Assembly (NCBI RefSeq): GCF_000272405.2
Contig: NZ_AJZM02000150.1
Location: 1 to 64,000, forward strand
Direction: 5' to 3'
DNA: 64,000 bases
From: Vibrio tasmaniensis 1F-187
GTDB taxonomy: Bacteria > Pseudomonadota > Gammaproteobacteria > Enterobacterales > Vibrionaceae
The notes below the pieces were generated by a model. It did not search any database, had not been told where the DNA came from, and worked only from the letters and a program-made list of their open reading frames with translations. Positions 10,544-19,840 of the stretch are shown piece after piece (positions within the stretch are counted from its first letter, which is position 1; the number at the start of each line of letters is the position of its first letter). The position numbers and the translations under genes are program-made.

Positions 10544-10999
10544 ATGCAAAAAACGACGCGTACTATGCCAACGCATAAGAATATCGCTTTGGTCGCTCAT
10601 GACCATTTCAAACCTGAGCTATTAAGATGGGTCAAAGAGAACAAAGAAAAACTACAAAAGCACTTCCTTTATGCAACGGGCACGACAGGTTCTCTACTCA
10701 GTAAAGAAACAGGCTTAGCGATTAAGAGTATGATCAGTGGCCCAATGGGCGGTGACCAACAACTTGGTGCGCTTATCTCTGAAGGCAAGATCGATATGAT
10801 GATTTTCTTCTGGGATCCATTAAATGCCGTACCACACGACCCGGACGTAAAAGCACTGCTTCGTATCGCAAGTGTTTGGAACATCCCTGTAGCAACCAAC
10901 CGCGCTACCGCTAACTTCCTGTTTAACTCTTCACTGCTTGAAGAAGAAGTGATCATTGAGATCCCAGACTACGAAGCATACTTGGCAGAGCGCACATAA
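10544..10999 (+). CDS. mgsA: Methylglyoxal synthase
   Basis: A 151-residue cytoplasmic enzyme converting dihydroxyacetone phosphate to methylglyoxal and phosphate, a bypass that relieves sugar-phosphate stress. Catalytic and phosphate-binding residues are visible: the TGTTGS loop (45-50), GPMGGDQQ with catalytic D71, and H98 and D101 in the NAVPHDPD segment, the same positions as in E. coli MgsA. An AGGGAA ribosome binding site lies at good spacing before the ATG. The gene follows torT on the same strand and ends in its own terminator. Confidence 0.96.
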   Translation: MQKTTRTMPTHKNIALVAHDHFKPELLRWVKENKEKLQKHFLYATGTTGSLLSKETGLAIKSMISGPMGGDQQLGALISEGKIDMMIFFWDPLNAVPHDPDVKALLRIASVWNIPVATNRATANFLFNSSLLEEEVIIEIPDYEAYLAERT

Positions 11000-11054
11000 T
11001 CACACGTTAAATTAGCCCTTTACTAAACACACTAAAGAGCCTGCATTATGAACT

Positions 11055-11098
11055 GCCCCCAACAGTTGGACATCAATTATTGGGGGCTTTCTGTTTTT
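11055..11098 (+). terminator. Terminator of mgsA
   Basis: An 8-bp GC-rich stem GCCCCCAA/TTGGGGGC (11055-11062 with 11080-11087), followed by TTTCTGTTTTT. Confidence 0.8.
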
Positions 11099-11120
11099 GT
11101 AATCTGCTCTTTTGAGCCAC

Positions 11121-11150
11121 AAAAAAGCCCTGCTAGTTTCGCAAGGCTTC
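11121..11150 (-). terminator. Terminator of the Aer-like chemoreceptor gene
   Basis: On the minus strand an AGCCTTGC/GCAGGGCT stem ends in six T residues (A-tract at 11121-11126). It lies 31 bases after the chemoreceptor stop. Confidence 0.75.
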
Positions 11151-11181
11151 TCTTATTTCTCATTACTCTAAAATCTAACCG

Positions 11182-12744
11182 CTATTTTTCTTCGAAGCGC
11201 TTCGCTAAGTGATAGAACTCATTCACTTGCTCTTTTAGCTCTGTGGAGTGGTCTTTCACGGAATGTGTTGCAACCAAGTTTTGCTCTGCGGTAGATGCAA
11301 TAGACTGCATATGCAGGTTCACTTCGCTCGATAGTTCACGTTGTTTATGAGCAGAGCTTTCAACAGATTGCATCAATTCATTCATCGATTGCATTAGATT
11401 TTCAACTTCAGATAAACGCTCTGCGCTCACCTTCGCAACATCACCGCACGCGTCTGTTTGGTCTCTGTTCGCCAGAATATCTTTCTGCCAGCTTTCAATC
11501 GTCGCCAGCATGGTATCGATGCTCTCTTTAATCTGAACTGTGGCCTTTGACGTTCGCCCAGATAACGCACGTACTTCATCGGCAACAACTGCAAAGCCTC
11601 TTCCTTGCTCGCCTGCTCTTGCCGCTTCAATCGCAGCGTTAAGTGCCAACAAGTTAGTTTGCTCAGCGATTCCACCAATCTCTTCCATTATCTTGCTCAC
11701 GCTTTGCGCTTGGTCGCTCAATTGGTAAGTCGTGTGCGTCGCTTTCTCCGCCTGAGATGCCAAATTTTCAAGGTTACGATGGGTTTGATCAATGCTCTCT
11801 TTAGCACCTGCACAAGTTTGCAAGGTCACATCAACAATTTGGTGAGCTTCTTCTGTACGAGTAGAGACTTCATTGGCGGTCACCTCAACCTCTTCAGTTG
11901 CTTCACGTACCTGAAGAATATCTTTTGTCTGCTGATCGAGCGCTTCAGTGACTTGGTATGACGTCGCATTAAGGTTATCGGCTAAATCTTGCAATGGTTT
12001 CGCTGAGTCTGTCATACGACCTAATACAGTGCGGATTCGGGCAGACAGCAGCTTGAGATGAAAATCGGCAACAGAGAACTGACGATTACCTGAATAGACA
12101 AGGCGACTGACACTATCGAATTTAGATTGCAGTTTTTTCAACTGTAATGGAGTATCAATGAGCTCTTGTCGGAAAAGCAGTGCTAGAGCAGAGACAGGAA
12201 GAAGACTCAATATCCACTGCGATGCTTGCCCTACTTCTACAAGATTTGAAATCAGAGGCGCAGCCAAAGAGCCAAGTAACACTGCGTAACGAACACTGTC
12301 ACTGATCTGTAGTGACCATTGGCGACCTGACGTCTCAGCTTTCAACAAGCTTTGATAGGCCTTATCCGCAACTTGCACCCACTCGCTTTTCGGCTTAACA
12401 CGAACAGACTGATAGCCACTCACCTTCCCGCCATCATAAATAGGGGTAACGTAAGCATCAACCCAGTAGTACCCACCGGATTTAGTTTTGTTTTTTACGA
12501 TCCCGCGCCACGCCTTGCCTTGTGTTAGATTCACCCACATATCGGCAAAAGCCGCTTTAGGCATATCACCATGCCTAACAATATTATGGTTTTGCCCAAG
12601 TAATTCATCTTGGTTGTATTCTGCAATGCGACAAAAAGCGTCATTACTATAGGTAATCACACCTTTAAGGTCAGTAGTTGAGACAAGTTGTTCATTTTCG
12701 CTTAAAAGCGTTTCACGAGATTGAGAAGGAGAGCTGGCTGTCAT
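11182..12744 (-). CDS. PAS-containing chemoreceptor, Aer-like
   Basis: A 520-residue methyl-accepting chemotaxis protein. Residues about 15-120 form a PAS domain of the Aer type, with the segment around [19 protein letters not shown] and the later [11 protein letters not shown]; Aer PAS domains bind FAD and report redox or oxygen state. There is no periplasmic domain: a hydrophobic region (about 148-195) probably makes a membrane hairpin. The cytoplasmic signalling domain carries the conserved hairpin tip [20 protein letters not shown], which contacts CheA and CheW. FAD binding is inferred from similarity, and other small ligands are possible. The gene is monocistronic with its own terminator. 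Confidence 0.87.
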   Translation of the reverse strand: MTASSPSQSRETLLSENEQLVSTTDLKGVITYSNDAFCRIAEYNQDELLGQNHNIVRHGDMPKAAFADMWVNLTQGKAWRGIVKNKTKSGGYYWVDAYVTPIYDGGKVSGYQSVRVKPKSEWVQVADKAYQSLLKAETSGRQWSLQISDSVRYAVLLGSLAAPLISNLVEVGQASQWILSLLPVSALALLFRQELIDTPLQLKKLQSKFDSVSRLVYSGNRQFSVADFHLKLLSARIRTVLGRMTDSAKPLQDLADNLNATSYQVTEALDQQTKDILQVREATEEVEVTANEVSTRTEEAHQIVDVTLQTCAGAKESIDQTHRNLENLASQAEKATHTTYQLSDQAQSVSKIMEEIGGIAEQTNLLALNAAIEAARAGEQGRGFAVVADEVRALSGRTSKATVQIKESIDTMLATIESWQKDILANRDQTDACGDVAKVSAERLSEVENLMQSMNELMQSVESSAHKQRELSSEVNLHMQSIASTAEQNLVATHSVKDHSTELKEQVNEFYHLAKRFEEK

Positions 12745-12950
12745 TATATTAACTTTTGTTAACTATTATTGTAGCCGAGGAATATATACAATTATTAAAG
12801 TTCTTACAAAATGCGAACGTAACATTTTGTGTAAATGACTGCTATTTATACAAAAATAACCAATGCACCTCACAAAACTCTAAACGCTAAGCCTCTTCCC
12901 TAACTATTATGCCTTTGATCTAATTATTCACACCTCTATCTGGCTAAAGG

Positions 12951-13418
12951 TCATGACTCATCTAAGTTAACTGCAGTGGTAAATTTCACTGTTCTCATAG
13001 AGACGGAGGTATGGAACTTGCGAATATTCAGATCTTTGCGCAATACTCGTTCAACAAAGTCTTCGTAAGCTTGTATATCTTTCACCGTAACAATCAACAT
13101 AAAATCAAAGCTGCCTGATATCTGATAGCACTGAGTAACCTCTGACGCCTTAGAAATAGAATGGCGAAAAATTTGATAGATATCCCCTCGATCGCGCTCC
13201 ATTTCAACGGACACAACTAGGGTCATCTTGCTGCCAGTAAGCTCAGGATTAATGATCGAAACATCACCGACGATCACGCCCTCTTGCCTCAATCGTTTCA
13301 CTCGCTTTAAGCAAGCAGGAGGTGATAGCCCTACGATCTCGGCTAACGACTGATTAGGGATCCGGTTATTCTTCTGAAGCTCTACCAATATGCTTCTATC
13401 TATACGGTCTATTTCCAT
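12951..13418 (-). CDS. Lrp/AsnC-family transcriptional regulator
   Basis: A 155-residue protein with an N-terminal winged helix-turn-helix (DRIDRSILVELQKNNRIPNQ, then SLAEIVGLSPPACLKRVKRL) and a C-terminal RAM/AsnC ligand-binding domain (about 70-145). Family members are feast/famine regulators that respond to amino acids. It is divergent from the Gate-domain membrane protein gene at 13558 with a 139-base AT-rich gap, the usual arrangement for a regulator controlling itself and its neighbour. The effector is unknown. Confidence 0.9.
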   Translation of the reverse strand: MEIDRIDRSILVELQKNNRIPNQSLAEIVGLSPPACLKRVKRLRQEGVIVGDVSIINPELTGSKMTLVVSVEMERDRGDIYQIFRHSISKASEVTQCYQISGSFDFMLIVTVKDIQAYEDFVERVLRKDLNIRKFHTSVSMRTVKFTTAVNLDES

Positions 13419-13557
13419 AATTTCTTAAACCATGATTTTTTGATTGATAATTTCTTACTTTAAGGCAATTTAAAAATTATAGGCAACTTTATAGGTTATT
13501 TTTGAAATAATAATCACAACAATCGCGGTAAGATCTTTTTATACAACACAACGAGTT

Positions 13558-14532
13558 ATGGTCGTAACAATGAAATCAACCTATCAATTTTTCAAAGAGC
13601 TCCTCAAAGAAATCTTCGATGTCACTTCGACGCTTTTCCGTATCATGATTCCAATCATCATATTGATAAAAGTCGTCGAAGAGCTTGGCGGCATAATGAT
13701 TCTTAGCGAATGGCTAAGCCCTATAATGGAAAGCGTCGGATTACCCAAAGAAATGGGCTTGGTATGGGCAACAACCATACTCACTAACATCTATGCGGGG
13801 CTGATTATTCTTATTAATTCCGATGTTCCCTTAACGGTTGCTCAAGCTTCAATTTTAGGCAGCATGATGCTCCTTGCTCACTCATTGCCAATTGAAGGCG
13901 CAATTGCCAAAAAAGCAGGTGTTAACTGGCTGGCTACCCTATCGGTGAGAGTGGGTGGAGGCTTAGTGCTGGCATGGCTACTCAACCTCAGTTATCAATA
14001 CGGAGACTGGCTCAACTACCCAGCAACCGTGCTTTGGCAACCGGAAGTATCTGGAGACACGAGTTATCTTGGTTGGGCGCTTGAACAGTTCAAGAACTTT
14101 GCGGTTATCTTCATGGTAATCTCAGCACTATTACTGTTACTCAAGATCTTAAAGGTTCTAGGTATTGAGAAACTCATGGCAGTATTACTGAGACCATTGT
14201 TAAGAGTGCTGGGAATCAGCAAAGACGCAACAAACCTAACAATAATAGGAATCACGCTCGGCCTTTCGTTTGGTGGCGGCTTATTAATCAATGAAGCTAA
14301 GAAAGGGCATATCTCAGCAAGAGACGTATTCACCGCAATCATGCTGCTCAACTTGCTCCACAGTTTAATTGAAGATACGTTGTTGATCCTACTCATCGGG
14401 GCTGATTTCTACACGATATTTTGGGGAAGGCTTGTATTCTCGGTGTTGGTTGTCGCTGTGATATCAAACGTCATTAAGCGCATGAATCCAAGCACTTGCG
14501 AACGGTATTTTTATCGCGATGTCTCTCAGTAA
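13558..14532 (+). CDS. Nucleoside-recognition (Gate) domain inner-membrane protein
   Basis: A 324-residue polytopic protein with about 8 hydrophobic segments and the look of two Gate (nucleoside recognition, PF07670) repeats, as in SpmA/SpmB-like and concentrative nucleoside transporter-related proteins. The first half has ATTILTNIYAGLIILINS and the second has GGGLLINEAKKGH followed by LLHSLIEDTLLIL. A transport role is likely, perhaps for an amino acid-related compound given the divergent Lrp/AsnC regulator, but the substrate is not known. ATG 13558 has a weak ACGAG; an alternative ATG lies four codons later at 13570. Confidence 0.75.
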   Translation: MVVTMKSTYQFFKELLKEIFDVTSTLFRIMIPIIILIKVVEELGGIMILSEWLSPIMESVGLPKEMGLVWATTILTNIYAGLIILINSDVPLTVAQASILGSMMLLAHSLPIEGAIAKKAGVNWLATLSVRVGGGLVLAWLLNLSYQYGDWLNYPATVLWQPEVSGDTSYLGWALEQFKNFAVIFMVISALLLLLKILKVLGIEKLMAVLLRPLLRVLGISKDATNLTIIGITLGLSFGGGLLINEAKKGHISARDVFTAIMLLNLLHSLIEDTLLILLIGADFYTIFWGRLVFSVLVVAVISNVIKRMNPSTCERYFYRDVSQ

Positions 14533-14560
14533 TAAGTAAATCGCCAACAAGAATAAAAGG

Positions 14561-14588
14561 AAAAGAACTCAAATACGGGTTCTTTTTT
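14561..14588 (+). terminator. Terminator after the Gate-domain gene
   Basis: An AAAAGAACTC/GGGTTCTTTT stem (with one G-T pair) ends in a T-run, 29 bases after the stop. Confidence 0.75.
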
Positions 14589-15018
14589 ACGGCTTGGTAC
14601 TCCTATCACCTCCGCTATTTTTAAATTTCACGCCCTTGAAACACTGAAAATCATTCTCAACACCCTAATTATTGATATTTCGTGTGAAAATAATTTCAGC
14701 ACAGGTATTTACTAATAACTCAATTATTAAATGCAATATTTAAACACAGAGAATATAAAACGCATCTTATTACTTATAACTCCATACCTTGTATAAAGTA
14801 CTCTCAAGATAATAATCACTTCCCAACCAAGATTATTAAAATCCAAACTATCAACTATTCATTCAACAAAACTCATTAAATAGCTGATAATAAAATAAAT
14901 AACGACCATTATTTGATATTAACTTTAAATGTTGAAATCGGAACGAACAATTGCTTGTAATAATTATCTATTTGATTGGTTAATTTTATAAATATATTTT
15001 GTTACATAATCAAAACTG
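14589..15018. other. AT-rich gene-free stretch before the prtV locus
   Basis: About 430 bases, visibly richer in A/T than its surroundings, with no open frame of note and no hairpin followed by a T-run. It must contain the promoter of the small exported protein and prtV. Its AT bias is compatible with H-NS-type silencing, which is an inference only. Confidence 0.5.
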
Positions 15019-15420
15019 ATGGCTCTTTTCAATATGCTCCTTATAACAGCGCCTCTTACAACCGAGGCTCGCACAACTAAGATTCTTACAAAAACACCCA
15101 TAAAAGCAATGACTTTAATGGTTCTAACTTTGTCATCACTGTCACAGGCTTCCACTATTGAGAACGATGAACTATTGCTTAAGTCATTGATTAAAAGAGG
15201 TGTTATCTGTTCTGGCTTAACCTATGAGGAAAATCAAGAAGCTTTACGTATCTATCTCAACGCTAAAAAAGCGAAGAGCACTCCGTTTGATTCAAAAAGT
15301 AGAAAAGAGACAACCAATACAAAGGAGATAGAAAGTAAAAAAAATACAACAAACACACGTCAGTTAAATAAGACACCACAAGAGTGTATTAGGCCAAACT
15401 CGGACAACAGATCCGAATAA
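15019..15420 (+). CDS. Small exported protein resembling an M6-protease propeptide
   Basis: A frame of up to 133 residues ending 47 bases before prtV. Around residues 31-45 there is a hydrophobic stretch ending SLSQAS, like a signal peptide, preceded by basic residues. The next 35 or so residues (DELLLKSLIKRGVI, then EALRIYLNAKK) follow the same pattern as the pro-region start of the downstream PrtV (DKLIEMLVRQGLV, then DALDRYLKNK), with about 10 identities in 35 positions and one gap. The tail is Lys/Thr/Asn-rich and probably disordered, with one Cys in each half. The start is uncertain: ATG 15019 and ATG 15109 both lack a good ribosome binding site. It could be a stand-alone inhibitor or chaperone for PrtV; that is inference. 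Confidence 0.6.
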   Translation: MALFNMLLITAPLTTEARTTKILTKTPIKAMTLMVLTLSSLSQASTIENDELLLKSLIKRGVICSGLTYEENQEALRIYLNAKKAKSTPFDSKSRKETTNTKEIESKKNTTNTRQLNKTPQECIRPNSDNRSE

Positions 15421-15467
15421 GGCAAGTTGATACTGATATCGACATGGAAATATAAAAGGAAAATATA

Positions 15468-18224
15468 ATGAAAATGATGAGAAAAACATTGTTGGCTTCA
15501 GCAATGCTTACTCTATTTAGCGTCAGTAGTTATGCAAAAACACCTATTGATTTAGGCGTTGTTAATGAAGACAAACTCATTGAAATGCTAGTTAGACAGG
15601 GCTTAGTCGACCAAGATGCAACCGATGTGGCAAAGCACGACGCACTTGACCGCTACTTGAAGAATAAAATCAATTCCGGTTTTAAAGGTGACGCTCAATT
15701 CGGTAAAAAAGCACTTGAGCAACGAGCGAAAATACTTAAAGCCATAGAAAAAGGATCTGGCGTTAGAAAGGCGAGCGTCTTTGCGTTAGAAGTCGGCACC
15801 AAGCGTACCGATAAAGTACTCGCTCTGTTAGTCGATTTCCCTGATTTGAACTGGGATAACAACAAACTGACCGAAGAGCACACACAAATGCTCTACGAGA
15901 GCTACAACCCAGAACATTATCAAGAGTTGTTGTTTTCAAACTCTGGCTACACTGGGCCAAACGGCGAAAACCTAATCTCGATGCGTCAGTATTACCAAAG
16001 CGAATCTGGTGATAGTTACAGCGTTGCGGGCCAAGCTGCAGGTTGGTATCGCGCCTCTAAACCTGCGTCATTCTATGGGGGTAACTCCCCTACTACCGAC
16101 AACGATCTCAACGCGCAAGAACTGATTCGCGAAGCACTGAATCAATTGGCTCAAGATCCGAGTATCAATCTAGCCGATTACGATATTGAAGATCGTTACG
16201 ATTACGACGGTGACGGAAACTTCCGTGAACCCGATGGTGTGATTGATCATCTAATGGTGTTCCACGCATCTGTTGGTGAAGAAGCCGGTGGTGGCGTATT
16301 AGGCCCTGATGCGATTTGGTCTCACCGATTCAACCTTGGTCGCACCCATGTACTTAAAGGCACCTCTAGCTCGCTTCCAGACCGCTTTGGTGGCCAATAC
16401 GCAGCATTTGATTACACGATTCAACCGATTGATGCCGCAGCTGGTGTATGTGCTCACGAGTATGGCCATGATTTAGGCTTGCCAGACGAGTACGACACGC
16501 AATATACAGGCAAGGGTGAACCTGTCTCTTACTGGTCAATCATGTCTTCGGGCAGTTGGGCTGGTCAAATTGGTGGCACACAGCCAACGGCATTCAGCTC
16601 TTGGGCAAAACACTTCCTACAGAAGTCGATTGGTGGTCGCTGGGTTAACGATGATCAAATCTCAATTAATGATCTAGAAGACAACCCACAAGTTTACACG
16701 CTGTTCCAAACAACGGATAACAACCGTCCGAACATGATTAAAGTGGATCTTCCAGAAAAACAGATCGAAGGTTTAAAACCGTTTGCTGGTGAGTATTCGT
16801 TCCACTCTCAAAAAGGCGATGACCTGAAAAACAGCATGACACGCAAGTTGGTGATTCCAGCCGGCGATTCTGCACTGCTTTCGTTCAAAACTTGGTATGA
16901 AATTGAGAAAGACTACGACTTTGCACGCGTACTCGTGAATGGAGAAGCCATTGCCGGCAACATCACCTCAATGGATGACCCGTACAATACTGGCCTCGTT
17001 CCTGCTATTGGCGGCGAATCTGGCGGTTGGATTGATGCTGAGTTCGACGTTTCACAATGGGCAGGCCAAGAAGTAGAGCTTTCGTTTGAATACATCACCG
17101 ATGGTGGCTTGGCGATGGAAGGTTTCTATTTGGATAACCTCAGTGTGGTCGTTGATGGTGAAGTAACCTTAATAGACGATGGTGAGAGCAACTCCGCCTT
17201 CGCCCTAAATGGTTACAAGCTGAGTAATGGGTTCCACCAAGCGCAACACTACTACCTGTTGCAATGGCGCAGCCACATGGACGTTGATGAAGGTCTAGCC
17301 AACATCAAACGCATGGGACAACTGATCTCATTCGACCCAGGTTTGATCATTTGGTACGTAGACGAGTCGCTGACTGATAACTGGGTAGGTAAACACCCAG
17401 GTGAAGGTTGGTTAGGCGTGGTCGATGCAGACCAGAATGCCATGACTTGGGAAAAATCCGGTGAAGTCGCTCAAACTCGTTATCAAGTTCGTGATGCTGC
17501 GTTTTCACTCAAAGATCATACCCCAATGCGTCTTGTGAACAGCGACGATGATGTACTTGAAGATACCAGTTTGGTTGGCAATGCTAGCTTCTCTGACGAC
17601 CAAGATTACACCTCTCCACAAGCGCCTGATTCAGGACGTATCCTAACGGAGTTTGGCTTATCCGTTGATATTGTGAATCAGAGTGACAACAACGAATACG
17701 GTGTGGTTCGCTTATCGAAAGTAAGCCAACACAACGTCGCCCCTACTGCGAACTTCGAGCTCAATGTTACTGCCCTGAACGTTTCTGCACGTAACTTCAG
17801 TTCTGATCAAGACGGTGAGATCGTCAGTTATCTATGGGACTTTGGCAACGGCACAACAAGTAACGAAGTGGCACCAACTTGGTCTTACGAGCAAGCCGGT
17901 GAATACACGGTGAACTTGACTGTTGTTGACGACAAAGGCGCTACCGATTCATTTAGTTCTGTGGTGAGTGTTGAATCTCCAAACGCCCTTCCAGAAGCGA
18001 GCGCGAAGTACATTCACTTGGGTCGTTGGGTAACCATGTGGTCTACAAGTTCAGACAGCGATGGTCGTATTGTTGATACCGAGTGGACACTTCCAAACGG
18101 AAAGGTGAAACGAGGTCGCACATTCACTTCAATCTTCCCTTCATACGGAGAGCACGAGGTGACACTGAAGATAATCGATGACCAAGGTGGGATTACGACT
18201 AAGACAATTTTAGTCGACCTGTAA
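15468..18224 (+). CDS. prtV: Secreted M6-family metalloprotease PrtV
   Basis: A 918-residue secreted zinc protease of the immune inhibitor A (M6) family, the same length as V. cholerae PrtV. Visible parts: a signal peptide (1 to about 23, ending SYA), an N-terminal propeptide (to about 105), the catalytic domain with zinc motif HEYGHD (H330, E331, H334) followed by LGLPDEYDT, a beta-rich middle region, and two C-terminal PKD domains (about 755-835, with WDFGNGTTS and a YTVNLTVVDDKG strand; and about 838-918). In V. cholerae PrtV degrades host proteins, is linked to killing of nematodes and grazers, and is processed at the propeptide and PKD domains. A strong ribosome binding site (AAAGGAAAA) precedes the ATG, and a terminator follows. 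Confidence 0.95.
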   Translation: MKMMRKTLLASAMLTLFSVSSYAKTPIDLGVVNEDKLIEMLVRQGLVDQDATDVAKHDALDRYLKNKINSGFKGDAQFGKKALEQRAKILKAIEKGSGVRKASVFALEVGTKRTDKVLALLVDFPDLNWDNNKLTEEHTQMLYESYNPEHYQELLFSNSGYTGPNGENLISMRQYYQSESGDSYSVAGQAAGWYRASKPASFYGGNSPTTDNDLNAQELIREALNQLAQDPSINLADYDIEDRYDYDGDGNFREPDGVIDHLMVFHASVGEEAGGGVLGPDAIWSHRFNLGRTHVLKGTSSSLPDRFGGQYAAFDYTIQPIDAAAGVCAHEYGHDLGLPDEYDTQYTGKGEPVSYWSIMSSGSWAGQIGGTQPTAFSSWAKHFLQKSIGGRWVNDDQISINDLEDNPQVYTLFQTTDNNRPNMIKVDLPEKQIEGLKPFAGEYSFHSQKGDDLKNSMTRKLVIPAGDSALLSFKTWYEIEKDYDFARVLVNGEAIAGNITSMDDPYNTGLVPAIGGESGGWIDAEFDVSQWAGQEVELSFEYITDGGLAMEGFYLDNLSVVVDGEVTLIDDGESNSAFALNGYKLSNGFHQAQHYYLLQWRSHMDVDEGLANIKRMGQLISFDPGLIIWYVDESLTDNWVGKHPGEGWLGVVDADQNAMTWEKSGEVAQTRYQVRDAAFSLKDHTPMRLVNSDDDVLEDTSLVGNASFSDDQDYTSPQAPDSGRILTEFGLSVDIVNQSDNNEYGVVRLSKVSQHNVAPTANFELNVTALNVSARNFSSDQDGEIVSYLWDFGNGTTSNEVAPTWSYEQAGEYTVNLTVVDDKGATDSFSSVVSVESPNALPEASAKYIHLGRWVTMWSTSSDSDGRIVDTEWTLPNGKVKRGRTFTSIFPSYGEHEVTLKIIDDQGGITTKTILVDL

Positions 18225-18336
18225 ATCATAGCAGGCTCTATCATGAGGATTTACAAAATAAGCTTAAGTACTGTTGTCACAGGATATAAACCACGACAGC
18301 AGTTTTAAGAAAACGTCATTATTTAAGCCATAAGCG

Positions 18337-18366
18337 AAAGCCCTACCGATTCGGTAGGGCTTTTTA
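18337..18366 (+). terminator. Terminator of prtV
   Basis: A perfect stem AGCCCTACCGA/TCGGTAGGGCT with a very short loop, followed by TTTTT, 115 bases after the prtV stop. Confidence 0.9.
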
Positions 18367-18437
18367 TTGGTCGCAATTTAAGATACTAGGGGTTTAGTCA
18401 CAGTAAAAAACTTGCTGAACCACCATTCGATGAACCA

Positions 18438-19613
18438 TTACACGGGCTGCTTTTGAATGCGTGATTTACGCGCACTGAATGCAAACAACAAAATTACGGC
18501 CAAAACGAATGGTAAAACGTAAACGTTAAGGTTTTGCCAACCTACTGTTGACTCCAACCAACCAGACAGTAGCGCCGTGACAGTTACACAACCAAACACA
18601 ACAAATTCATTGAACGCTTGTGCCTTGGCTTTATTTTGAGCTTGATACGACTGGCTAAATAAGCCTGTTGCAGCGATGAACATAAAGTTCCAACCCACAC
18701 CAAGCACAACCAAAGCCGCTCTAAAGTGCCAAATTGACACGCCATGGATATTGATGGCAATACTCACCACAAATAACACGCCACCTGCAAGGATCATCAT
18801 TCTTGAACCGAACTTCTCGATGAGGGAGCCCGTAAAGAATGCAGGCACAAACATACCCAATACGTGCCACTCAATCACACCAGCAGCTTTAGTAAAATCG
18901 AATCCGCAACCAATCATCGCCAATGGTGTTGCCGTCATCAAAATGTTCATCACGGCGTAAGCAACCATGGCCGCAAACACAGCGCCAATAAAGTTCGGTG
19001 CTTTAACGATTACGCCTAAAGGATCGGCTTTGGGAGCCTGACTATTAAAAGAGACTTTAGGAAACTGAATTGTTTGTAACAAGGCTAAAGCTAAGATGTT
19101 TAGGCCGATCAGCGAAGCAAAAGCACCAATGTACAAGCCATCTGCTGACCATTGTTGAGACATAATCGCCAAGTTTGGCCCGAGTACCGCCGCCAACACG
19201 CCACCAGCCATCGATATAGATATCGCTCGATGACGGGCATTTTCATCACACACCTCGATTGCAGCAAAGCGATAAAGCGTGCCAAAACCTATGCCTATCC
19301 CAAGTAAGAACGTGGCGAAACAAAACAGATAGAAATTTTGCTGAGACAGTGCGTAAGTGGCAAGGCTAGCCCCTGTAATGCCAACCACATTACCAATGCT
19401 AAATCCTCGCTTTCTCCCTAATTTTCCTGAAATTAGAGACGCAGGAATAGTGGCTGCCATTAAACCCAAAAATTGCAGCGCAACCGGCAAGGTAATCATG
19501 CTGACACTGGGCGCAATCTGCTTGCCGATCAAGCCAATCACCGAGATCAGTAATATGTTACCCGTCATCAGCAAGGCCTGACACAGCGAGAGCAGCCAAA
19601 CATTTCTATTCAT
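18438..19613 (-). CDS. MFS transporter (YbfB/YajR-like drug or metabolite efflux)
   Basis: A 391-residue inner-membrane protein with 12 predicted helices and the motif A-like SGKLGRKRGFSIG between helices 2 and 3, placing it in the major facilitator superfamily. I chose ATG at 19613 (MNRNVWLLSL): it has an AGGAA ribosome binding site at ideal spacing and starts just before helix 1, while the frame also extends 17 codons upstream without one. The gene is divergent from a LysR regulator, and two palindromic operator copies lie in between, one only 25 bases before the start, so it is probably repressed or induced by a small molecule. The substrate is unknown. Confidence 0.82.
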   Translation of the reverse strand: MNRNVWLLSLCQALLMTGNILLISVIGLIGKQIAPSVSMITLPVALQFLGLMAATIPASLISGKLGRKRGFSIGNVVGITGASLATYALSQQNFYLFCFATFLLGIGIGFGTLYRFAAIEVCDENARHRAISISMAGGVLAAVLGPNLAIMSQQWSADGLYIGAFASLIGLNILALALLQTIQFPKVSFNSQAPKADPLGVIVKAPNFIGAVFAAMVAYAVMNILMTATPLAMIGCGFDFTKAAGVIEWHVLGMFVPAFFTGSLIEKFGSRMMILAGGVLFVVSIAINIHGVSIWHFRAALVVLGVGWNFMFIAATGLFSQSYQAQNKAKAQAFNEFVVFGCVTVTALLSGWLESTVGWQNLNVYVLPFVLAVILLFAFSARKSRIQKQPV

Positions 19614-19637
19614 CTTCGTTCCTAAATATGAGCACAG

Positions 19638-19653
19638 TTGGTCAATAGACCAA
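19638..19653. promoter_or_regulatory. Palindromic operator copy 1 (TTGGTC-AATA-GACCAA)
   Basis: Perfect 6-bp arms around AATA, 25 bases upstream of the MFS start. The core GGYCAATAGRCCAA recurs 64 bases away. Two such copies in a divergent promoter are the signature of a dimeric regulator's operator. Confidence 0.55.
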
Positions 19654-19701
19654 ATAATCAACAAAGTCGCAACACTTTGTTACTCATAGCAACTCTACAA
19701 A

Positions 19702-19717
19702 GCGGCCAATAGGCCAA
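19702..19717. promoter_or_regulatory. Palindromic operator copy 2 (core GGCCAATAGGCCAA)
   Basis: The second copy of the GGYCAATAGRCCAA core, with start-to-start spacing of 64 bases from copy 1. The core arms are complementary (GGCC/GGCC around AATA). It lies midway between the MFS and LysR genes. Confidence 0.5.
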
Positions 19718-19840
19718 TATCAATAGTTACCACCATATGACTTTGATTAGCGTTACTTAAGACGCTAGAGTTGAAATTATCATTACTTAAGATAATAATA
19801 ATTTTTTGTTATTTATAGGCTTTAGCATTTAAAGGTGAGT

